This document shows positions 1 through 8,690 of a DNA stretch of 24,626 nt, piece after piece (position 1 is the stretch's first letter; the number at the start of each line of letters is the position of its first letter). Position numbers and translations under genes: made by a program. Source of the stretch: Monoraphidium neglectum (taxonomy: Eukaryota > Chlorophyta > Chlorophyceae > Sphaeropleales > Selenastraceae). The notes under the pieces were generated by a model that was given only the letters and a program-made list of their open reading frames with translations, had not been told where the DNA came from and did not search any database. The stretch is taken from assembly GCF_000611645.1 (NCBI RefSeq), contig NW_014013233.1, positions 4,789 through 29,414 of the forward strand, written 5' to 3'.

Positions 1-4
1 CCCT

Positions 5-21
5 CACACACACACACAATT

Positions 22-71
<50 letters not shown>

Positions 72-79
72 ACACACAC
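5..79. repeat. (CA)n microsatellite, intronic
   Basis: A nearly pure CA dinucleotide tract with a small interruption near 18-22. It lies in the intron after the last visible ABC-F exon, about 40 bases downstream of that exon's donor, so the transcript would carry a UG tract. Confidence 0.9.
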
Positions 80-117
80 GCTCGCATGCACGCACGGGCG
101 TATGATCATCGCCGCAC

Positions 118-1825
118 CTCGCTGTCCACCTCCCAGGCCTGCATGGCGTCCATCCGCTCGATCGCCGCCTGTAGCTCGGCAGTCACCCTGTCGCCCGCGC
201 CCGCGAGCGCCCGTTCGTATTCCTGCAAGGCGAATGGCGAGATTGGCGGCGGCGGCGGCAGAACCGCATGTCGATTCAGGCACACAAGGGTCACACTTCC
301 ATCTGGCTCTTTCGGGCTTCTGGAGGGTGCCGGTGTCAAGCACGGTTCCTCAACATGGTCGCCCCATCGCGTAGTATGCAGGCGCAAGCGCGGGCGGCGC
401 GGAGGGGCCCGCTTCGCAGGGCGGTGGGAGCGCCACGCCCTGACGCGTCTCGGGCAGCAACGCAGGCGGCGCCCTCGAGTCCCCTTGTGCCTGCACTAAG
501 CTGATCCGCATAATACAACATCAAACAATCACCTGCACAGCCCTGACCACGTCATTGTCGCTTGAAAGCACAGCCTGCAGCACGGTCATGCCGCTGACGC
601 CGCCGCCGCCGCCCCCGCCGCGGCCCGCCGACCCCTTCTTGCCGCTGCGGCCACTGGAGGGGGCGTCGTCGTCATCCTCGTCACTTGATGACAGGATCAT
701 GTCTGACTGTGAGCATCGATGAAATTCAATGGTTCAGCCATAATGAACGCGGGCGTGCTGCTGCGGCGGCTGCGGCAGGGGACAACGCGGCGCCCATCCA
801 CTTTGCTTGCTGCCTGTAATCGGCTGACCGCAGATGCCAGTGCTGGCAGCGACCAGCGCCCGAGGGCGCCGGCGGCGCACGAGGAGGGGCGCCGAGCGCG
901 AGCGGTACCAGCCAGCGCGCTCGGGGTGCAACGGGGCGCTCCAATGGACGTTGACGCAGAGGCTGAGATTCATGGGCTCGCGCGCGCTTGCATGTATGTG
1001 CGCACCTGCGGGAGGTATCCGATGCGTGCCCCCTTGTTGCGGGTGACCACGCCGCCATTGTGGTTGCTCTGGCCCGCAATGATCTTCAGCAGAGTGGACT
1101 TGCCTGCTCGTTGGATGGGTGTGTGTGTGTGTTGGTGTGTGTGTGCGTTGTGTGTGTGCCACCATTGGATACAGCGTCTGATGCAGTACACATGCAACGT
1201 GCAGCTGACAGGCGAGGATGTTATAATGCGCGCCGAACATGCCATGCCGCTGTGCCGCGTGGAGGGCTGCTCAGCGTGGTGCGCGCGCGCGACGCGGCGC
1301 CCCAGCGGCCGCGCCAGGCGGGGAAAGGCGGACAAAGATGCGCACACATATGCGCCGCGGCTCACCCGCGCCGTTTGGGCCCACGATGGCGAGCTTGTCG
1401 CCCGCGCTGCGCAGGCGCGAGGACGGGCAGCGTGCACAGGATGGGCACAGCACGTGCGCGATGTGTGAGGGTTGCCCATGGCGTCACGCGGGACCACACA
1501 TCTAGCAGCCAAAGGCAGCTGCCAGAGGAGGTCGTCCCCGTCACAAACCCGACGGAACGCCCGGCCGCGAGGCACCGCCTTTCGTCACTCACGTCACTTC
1601 ACAACAAACCGGCCGGCGGGACCCGCGGCGCGATCGCGGGCGGCCTCTGCCCACATACGGCGCCCACCTGATCGAAAAGCTCAGGTTTTGGAATAGCATC
1701 CTGTCCCCATCGTGGGTCTTGCTGAGGGCGTCCGCTATGAGCAGCACGTCCCCCCGCTTGCCGGCGCCAACAGCCACGCTGCCCGCGGGCCGCCGCCGCC
1801 ACGCGGCAAATCGGCCGCCTGCCAT
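118..1825 (-). CDS. ABC-F family ATPase (Uup-like), 5' part of a split gene, 3' end off the left edge
   Basis: ABC-F proteins are soluble twin-ATPase proteins that act on ribosomes; plant and algal members often work in the chloroplast. Exons seen on the minus strand are 1825-1668, 1406-1366, 1103-1006, 706-533 and 222-118. The first junction restores FSI-S-AGDKLAIV and the second restores the Walker A motif GPNGAGKST (about residues 62-70), both in phase. Exon 3 continues to IGYLPQ, the Q-loop. Exon 4 holds an acidic, Ser- and Gly-rich insert and then TVLQAVLSSDNDVVRAV. Exon 5 is EYERALAGAGDRVTAELQ and onward to MDAMQAWEVDSE, the typical Uup/ABC-F helical stretch before the signature motif. 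The signature, Walker B and second ATPase domain lie beyond the left edge. The start at 1825 is provisional: the frame stays open to an upstream ATG at 1966, and a transit-peptide exon could be missed. A small exon between 1005 and 707 cannot be excluded. Confidence 0.85.
1119..1160. repeat. GT-rich dinucleotide tract, intronic
   Basis: An imperfect GT tract between ABC-F exons 2 and 3. In the sense of the gene it reads CA and ends close to the acceptor of exon 3 at 1103. Confidence 0.8.
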
Positions 1826-2182
1826 GGTTTTTCGCAGAGAGTGTGCAATGGGGCACGCTGGTGCGCATGAGGAAATCAAGATTGGCGGTATCAGCACCTC
1901 ATGCTTCATACGAGCTGAATCGGCGCCGCACCTGGCCGCCAGCCGCTGACCGGCAGCGATGCGCAAGCACCAGCGCCACCCGCTGCAGAGGCCGCTGCGC
2001 TCGCACGGCGCACGCTCAATTGCCGCTGCATGGCGTTTGTCGGGTGATCGAGTAAATTTTGTGTATTAATTCAATTCATCGGTTGCCGCCTCACGCTAAT
2101 GGAGGCCTGCCAGGCTGATTGATGTGGCCGCCGCGAACGATCCACTGCCCTGATTGCGTAGGTGTCGATGAATAAAACAATC

Positions 2183-2187
2183 TTACA
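2183..2187 (-). promoter_or_regulatory. Second candidate TGTAA polyadenylation signal for the DUF1348 gene
   Basis: Another minus-strand TGTAA, near the far end of the lower-GC stretch where composition turns GC-rich again. That makes it a slightly better candidate for the 3' end than the one at 2438. Confidence 0.3.
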
Positions 2188-2437
2188 AAATTTTGCAGCG
2201 GGTTTGGGCGGTGCGACATAGGGACATTTGTCACCAGCCATACCTGCTGGTGCCCAGGCCTTCAGACCTGAAGACCGTGCGCCTCGGCTGTGCGTGGCGC
2301 CATGTGCTGAAGCAAGCAGCCTGCCATACTGTGAGTTCAGCGCAAAACACCTTGCAAAATGCGCCTCTGAGAAGCTGCACATGTGGCACAATTTCACAGC
2401 GCCGTACCGTAATGTGCGACAATGGTTGCAAGATTCA

Positions 2438-2442
2438 TTACA
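2438..2442 (-). promoter_or_regulatory. Candidate TGTAA polyadenylation signal for the DUF1348 gene
   Basis: TGTAA on the minus strand, about 400 bases past the proposed stop codon. TGTAA is the known green-algal polyadenylation signal. Five bases occur often by chance, so this is only a candidate. Confidence 0.25.
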
Positions 2443-2842
2443 AATTGAGCAGTCATCTCGATGATAGGCATGATATCGGGCAAGAGTGGTGTACACCAAG
2501 GCGAACCGGCAGCTTTTGACATGCACGCTACTATCTGCTGGTTTGATTCCAAACGCATGCCAAACCCAGCCGTGATGAAGGTGCACAGTCGGCCGCCAGA
2601 CAGATGCAGGGGCCCAGTGCGGCAGCTGGGCAACGAGCACATAAGTGTGATAAGGCTTGTGACCAGCACATTTGTGATGGAGAGTGCACACGGGGAGATC
2701 GACACAATCAGAAATTCAACCCAATCAGATGCATGCGTCTTGGAATGATCGACTGGACACAAGGCTGTGTTGTGTCGGAAGGCAGGCGCCGCCAGAGGCA
2801 ACCTTGGATGACGCGAATCGCTACCCTACCGGCACCACATCA

Positions 2843-3027
2843 TTAGTAGCACTTGCTGTTGCCGCCACCAAGGGGGAAGCCGCCAGCACTGCCTGCTTGG
2901 TTTGTGGATAAGCCCTGCTCTGTGAGCCATGAGTTGTACGCGACCTGCAGGGGGCAGAGCAGTAGTGAATGTGTAGGGCACGCACCCTTGTGTTTGTGCG
3001 TGTGTGGATATGAGTGTGCACGCGCGC

Positions 3028-3092
<65 letters not shown>

Positions 3093-5739
3093 CGCGCGCC
3101 GCCCGTCCTCAGTTGTGACACCTGATGGTCTCCCCGCGCGTTGGCATCAACCCTGGACTCACAACCTCGGAGCCTCGTTGCGCCGCATACTGCAAGTCCT
3201 AAAAGATATTTGAGCTCATCACGCTTGTCAAAACCGATGCAACCTCACACGCGGCGCCTGCTCCCCTGAATTCCCACCACGCCAGCCAGACCATGCCCCC
3301 TGACGCTGAACACCCCCGCCGGACTGCCGACATGCACATGTGTCCCCAGGGCTGCGCACCTTCTCGTCGTCGACGGAGATGCGGCGCTCCGCCTCGGCAA
3401 TGGGCGCCTCGTTGATGCACGCGATGCGCTTGCGCATGAGGCCGTCCTGCGGGAGGTTTCGCAGTGCGAATCGCATGTATACATGGATCATCACACCACA
3501 GTTTGCACTCACTCAAAATTGGTTTGGTGTGTTCATGCTGCTGTGTCGCTGTTAGCCGAGAGCGGCAGAATACAGGTTCGCCGCAGCCAAGCATCACCGC
3601 CGATACAGCGGCAGCGTCCGCATGCATTGTCCTGGGCAGACCCAGCCTGGGCTTGTGTCCACACCCCTTGGCGTGAACTTCGCACCACCTGCCTGACTCA
3701 CCGGGCCGAACTCCCAGTTCTCATTGCCGTAGGCGCGGTACCACTGGCCGCTGGCCGGACGCGTGCGGACGCAGGGTGCATTGGCAAGGGCTGTCAGAAG
3801 GGTGGGGTGGGGGCGGGCGCTGCCGGGCTAGCCTCAGCTATATCCACAGCCCCATCCCCAATCCCCAGTCACGGCGGGAGGGGGGCCGGGCTGCCAGGCC
3901 TAAGGCAGGCAGCACATGCCATGAGGGCCATCTGCCGTGAGAGCGGCCAGCCCCAGGCGGCGGCATCAGGGGCGGCGAGCTTGGATTGAAGCACCCATTG
4001 AAGTGTTTTCAGGTGGTGTCGCGCACTCCGCGCGAGCGCGCGGGCCGCACCTGGCGTCGTGGTACTCGTACTCAAAGCAGACCGCGATGCGATTGTCCCT
4101 AAGGGGGGTTCGTCAAAATTTGGATACAAACAAGGCGGCGCTTGAGCGGACCGGCAGCCTTGGGCCTTTAGGCACGCCCCAGCCATGCTGGGAGGCGCTG
4201 ACTTCGGACTGAGCCTTGCCAGTCCGCCTTTGCTCCTGCCACCCGCTGTTGACTTGCCACGGCGTCCAAGGGACGGCGCGCAGCCAGTGCTCTGCTCTCC
4301 ACCATTCCTGCTGTAGCTCGCTTCATGATGCCAAACAGGGCAGGAGCAAGCTTAGCCCCCATTGTACTGGTTACCATACCCCTCCCGAAGCCCCGTCCCA
4401 AATGTCAACCCCAAGTCCCAAGGCCAACCTCCCCGTGTGCGCACACCGCCACTTGCCTGAAAGCCCAGAGGTACTTCCTGAGTTTGTAGTCCAGCTCGCG
4501 CTCCCACTTGCGGCTCAGGAACTGCATTGCATTGCAGATTGTTCGCAATGATGCGGGGGTCTCACGCCCGTGCAGGCGTGCGTGTGCTCTCAAACTTTGA
4601 CATCGTGTGAGTCGTGCAAGTCGTGTTGTCCATAAGGGGGGGCAATAGGCAGCACTCTGCGGGCTGGTACAGGCTAAGGGATATCCCCCAATTGCCGCTT
4701 GCCCTGTGTGTTCCCATGCGTCACGCCCTCTCCCTTGCTCCCCGTTCACACCTAGACACACGCGTGCAGAGACGCGCACACACACGCGCGCACACACACA
4801 CACATACGCACCCCGCTCTCACACACACCAACACACAAACTCATACGTACACATATGTACACATATAAACACACATACACACACGCGCGCACACACATCC
4901 CCACCTCGCGGATGGCGGCGCGGCCCTTCACAAACTCGGCCCTGTTGCGCCACTCAGAGTCCTCTGAGTAGGCGAGCGCCACGCGCTCGGGGTCCCTGGG
5001 AACAAGAGGGGATGTGTGTGGTGAGCGCCCATCATTGGGCGTACTGGGGTCTTAACAGCCAGGGGCTGATGGGGTTGGCGCTGGTGCGCTGGAGAGGGGG
5101 GGTGGCGGCAAATTTGCAGCTTGCGAAAAAGGCGAGAGGGCCATTGGAGGCCCGGTATTCAATATTCAAGCGGTTGTTTGCTGCATGCAAGATTGAGGTG
5201 CCTGCATGCGTTGTAGGGGGTCTCTTGGGAAACGAAAATATGTTTTGTCACAAGGAAATCCCAGCACTGCATGAAGGGTCATCACCTCGTGTTCCAGCCG
5301 TCCTCCGCCATCTGCACCTTCTGTGGGCGAAACATTTATGACGTTTGAATTTTAATTGGACAGATTGGGACCATTTTGGGTGATGGCGGGTGGGCTAGCA
5401 AGAGGGTGGCCGCGCAAACGTCGAGAAGACGCGCGTGTGCTCGCAGGGTAGGGCTGTGAGGACAAAACACGAAAGCATGAAAGCACCGTGCGTGATTCAC
5501 CCCCCCCCCCCTCCTGAGGTTGCGGCACAAGCACCTCGTCTCAGATGATCATGCGGCGTGTCATGCCAGGCGGTGTGGTGCGAGCGGGCCCGCACCTGCC
5601 GCGCAGTCTCCTCTGTGAAGGGCGGCAGGGGTGGCCTGGATCCAGCGGGGGCACCACTTGGGGCGCCAGTGGCCCGGCTGGCGATACCGCGCCCTGCCGG
5701 GTCAACCAAGCATGGCGTGACAGAGATATGGAGCCACAT
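2843..5739 (-). CDS. DUF1348 family protein (NTF2/SnoaL-like fold), eight exons
   Basis: Exons on the minus strand are 5739-5596, 5320-5286, 4995-4905, 4521-4457, 4098-4051, 3750-3702, 3446-3360 and 2944-2843, giving 206 residues. The family is about 150 residues, has a cone-shaped NTF2-like fold, and has no settled function. Family motifs appear in order: [14 protein letters not shown] (residues 35-48), [82 protein letters not shown], then [20 protein letters not shown]. Every junction keeps the frame. The fourth intron uses a GC donor. The N-terminal 34 residues go beyond the family core, so the start at 5739 is tentative. The last exon ([12 protein letters not shown]..., stop at 2843) is inferred from a good acceptor and phase alone. 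Without it, reading on from 3360 reaches a stop at 3228. Function is unknown; a small-molecule enzyme or binding role is only a family-level guess. Confidence 0.85.
3021..3100. repeat. (CG)n-(TG)n-(CG)n alternating tract, intronic
   Basis: About 80 bases of alternating purine and pyrimidine: a CG block, a long TG block with one TA step, then another CG block. It lies in the last proposed intron of the DUF1348 gene. This is the sequence class most prone to Z-DNA. Confidence 0.9.
4455..4456 (-). other. Non-canonical GC splice donor (GC-AG intron)
   Basis: The fourth DUF1348 exon ends TTTCAG and is followed by GCAAGT on the minus strand. Joining here to the acceptor before 4098 gives WAF-R-DNRIAV, which matches the family (usual form WAFDGNRIAV) and keeps phase. 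The nearby GT three bases further would break the frame. GCAAGT is the standard context for GC donors. Confidence 0.7.
4755..4899. repeat. CA-rich dinucleotide tract, intronic
   Basis: An imperfect CA tract with CG and TA steps, within the DUF1348 intron between exons 3 and 4. It begins only a few bases after the donor at 4904, so the pre-mRNA would be UG/CG-rich right next to the 5' splice site. Confidence 0.85.
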
Positions 5740-8233
5740 GTGCGTGCGTGCGGATTAAAAGGTGTGCGCAGCTCTCAAGCATCAGGGCGATGCTGTCGAT
5801 GATGAGGGATGATGGCGCTGCGATGAGGAATGCAACTGTCCGCCGCTGCGTGATGAGCGCAACCCGGCCTGGATCAAGATCAGAGCAATACGGCCGCCAT
5901 GCGTACATGTGTTTCGCGAGGTGAACATCTGCCGAAGAACGCGGCCTTGCAGATCGCAGCGCAGCGCTGGAGACATCATTGTGAGTTACTGTGGCTTAAA
6001 AATCCACAATGCACGTGTTGATGATACCAGCGCACTGTAAGGTAGCTCGAGTAACTTTGACGTGGCCGTTGTTCATGTGCGCCAGCAGCTGAGCGAGCTG
6101 ACTCATCAGTGCCATGTGTCCGCGCACCAGCGGCCTGCAACTTCACCGTGTGGTCTTCCCTTGTGTGTGAATTTTTATTTGAGGGTCGCATCATGCTTAA
6201 GCTTTGAATTATCTGACCAATATCAGGTAGGCTCAGAGGTGGAAATTGTGCTCATCAACGTGATTTCTGCTTGTATGCCCATGCTGCAGATTTTTAACAT
6301 AGGAGCATGCTGCACTGTGCTGCAGCTTGCATACACCGCATCAAACTTATGGCGCCGATGACAGCGTGCTCATAGTGCTGCAGGGCGCACACCAAACCGG
6401 TATCGCCCAGCAAGTCAAAAGAGGTTATTGCGTGCTGCCCTGTGCTGCAGTCGACTTTTGCACATATATCTACTCGCATACAGCGGTTGGATGAACAGCA
6501 GAGAAGCTGAGCTGGAAACATGTGTTTGCACAGGGCAAACGTGGTGATAGGCATGCATCCAGCTGATGAGCAGCGCAGTTGAGCAGTCCCCCTCGCAAGA
6601 GCGAGTGAGCAAATGGTCGAACCAACGTCGCAACGTGCACTCTCTTACATGTGTGCTCATCAGCGCTGCGCACCCGTCCAGCTGAGCAGGACACACGCCC
6701 AATGTGGAACAGTCCATCTTGACCCACCCTGGCTGGAGTTCATTGACACGGGACACAGTACTACTCAGGCTCAGGGGTTTCTGGGCTTCAAATGGCTGTC
6801 GATAGAAGAGCACAGACTGAGACCCTTCCAAGACTTTCCGGCCCGGCCAGGAGGTCCAGCAATTTGACGCCGTCGGGCAACAAAAATAGCTGCGACCGTG
6901 GCTGCCCAATATGGCGCACCCAGCGGCCGTTCTCGCAAGCCTCCTAACCCGTGAGCGTCCCAGGCTGCCATAAATGAACCACCCAGGCCACAGGCAGCGC
7001 TGCAGGAAGCTGGCCGGTTGCGCCAAAGGCTGATGCCAAATGCTGCACGCCACGCAACCGGCGCGGCGGCCCCCACGCCGCAACCGCTGCAACCCAGCCC
7101 ACGTGCGTTGCGGCCCCCGGCCGCGGCGCCATGCACGCATTGGCGGCCAGGGGCTCGAAACAAGGATACGGATTGGGGTTCTTACAGCATCCCGCGGTTG
7201 CCCGCTTCTGGCGTCATCCAGGCTCACAGGACGAGACATGTCGCACAGGGTGACGGTGCCGCAACAGCAATGCCACTTGCTCAACCGGCAGCAATGCAAG
7301 CAAGCACAACCTTGTGTCAGCCATTTATCCTTAGGTTGTTATGTAAGGCATGGGCGCCGGCGCGCCGTCGAGCGGCGCGGCGGCTTGGTCGCGCCCCGAG
7401 GCAGTGCTTCTGCTTCGCTAGTCATGTGCGTGATAAGCGCAACCATGTCCGACGCGCTCACCTGGGCTGAACCCTGTGTGCTCGGGTACACCCCTTCGAA
7501 TGGAGCAGACACACGCGGGATCACCTCCCAACACACAGCAGCATCGTCTCGCTGCCACTCACCAACAGGCGCGCCGTCCCGCATCCTCCTCGCGCGCTGT
7601 ATGCTGTATGCTGTGTGCTGGGAGCCTGTGTGGGTCCGGGGGAGAGGGGCGAGCGTTTTGGTTCGCTCAGCGCGGAAGCTCTGCATCTCGCGCGGCCTCA
7701 CTGCGCTCAGCAGCCTCCTGATACTGACTGCCCCTTGACATCCCCCGTTCCAAGTGCGTCCTATCGGCGCTCCGGCAGCTCACTGGGTTCGCCGGCATGC
7801 TGCATGCTGCTACTGCTTCGCTCGAGTGACTCATCACTGGCATGACATAGCTGCAGTCACCTTACTGAACAACCGTACAGCTGCAGCGGTATATTCTGAG
7901 ATTTTGTTTCCTGAACCTTCACCGGTGGGTGCGCATGCTGCTCACTGATCATGGTTGATCACAGCGCGAAAAGCCGATCAGGTGGCTCGGACTGTTAGGC
8001 TCGAGGTGAGGAGTGTGCATTGGGTTACTTTTGTCATTGCCAAGTCACTCCGTGAGCGCTGTGACGCATCGTGCATGTGGCCCTCGTGCAGTGTACAGTA
8101 TGTGTGTGTGACGTTGTCAGAGTGATCTGACACGGATCGCAGCGTGTTGTAATCACTCTGCACAGCAGTTCAACATTCCTGTGTCCTCCCCCTTCCCTCT
8201 CAGCGCTGAAAGCACAGGTGTGGCGAACGGGAG
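5740..8233. other. Divergent spacer between the DUF1348 and SNF2 genes, no gene supported
   Basis: The two flanking genes point away from each other, so both promoters and 5' UTRs should lie here. Composition is mixed: 5950-6700 and 7780-8200 are less GC-rich, while 6900-7700 is GC-rich. Long open frames exist (the longest is on the minus strand, 6415-7299), but they are rich in Cys, Arg, Ser and Trp and resemble no family. Short direct repeats of a TGCTGTA-type unit occur near 7600-7620. No TATA box, tRNA or transposon ends were recognised. Confidence 0.5.
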
Positions 8234-8539
8234 ATGCAGCAGGGCGCAGCATCCCCATGGGGGCCGGACCTGGATCTGTTGCTGAAGGTCCTCCAGCGGG
8301 CGCGCCATCATGCCGCCGATCGCTACCAGCGAGGTGTGAGGAATGCGCTGGAGCAGGTACTCCGCGCGAGTATTTCGGGCAACGCCAAGCTGTCGTGGGT
8401 GCTGGAGGCAGAGGAGCAGAGGCTCATCACTGAACAAGAAGCTGCAATTGTACTCGATGCTGTTTGGTGTGTGCCACCCTCCGCAGCAGAACAGCCAGTT
8501 GCCGCAGGAGGCACACAGGCACCGGTGCTGGTGAATGCT

Positions 8540-8613
<74 letters not shown>

Positions 8614-8623
8614 TGATCATTAT

Positions 8624-8690
<67 letters not shown>

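Larger units (their letters stand above)
1826..2842. other. Spacer between the ABC-F gene and the DUF1348 gene; probable DUF1348 3' UTR in its right part
   Basis: No reading frame here resembles a known protein. From about 2050 to 2840 the base composition is clearly less GC-rich than the exons, with TTTTG and AAT stretches, as expected for a green-algal 3' UTR. The stretch follows directly after the proposed DUF1348 stop codon at 2843-2845. The left end (1826 to about 2050) is GC-rich again and should hold the 5' UTR and promoter of the ABC-F gene. No TATA box was identified. Confidence 0.5.

Noticed and set aside
2071..2691. Minus-strand open frame of 206 codons
   Set aside because: It lies in the lower-GC stretch best read as the DUF1348 3' UTR. 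Its composition (His, Cys, Tyr, Ser) is unlike the neighbouring proteins and it has no recognisable motif.
6415..7299. Minus-strand open frame of 294 codons in the divergent spacer
   Set aside because: It is rich in Cys, Arg, Ser, Trp and His with no domain pattern, spans both lower- and high-GC DNA, and matches no family. It is most likely chance in GC-rich DNA.
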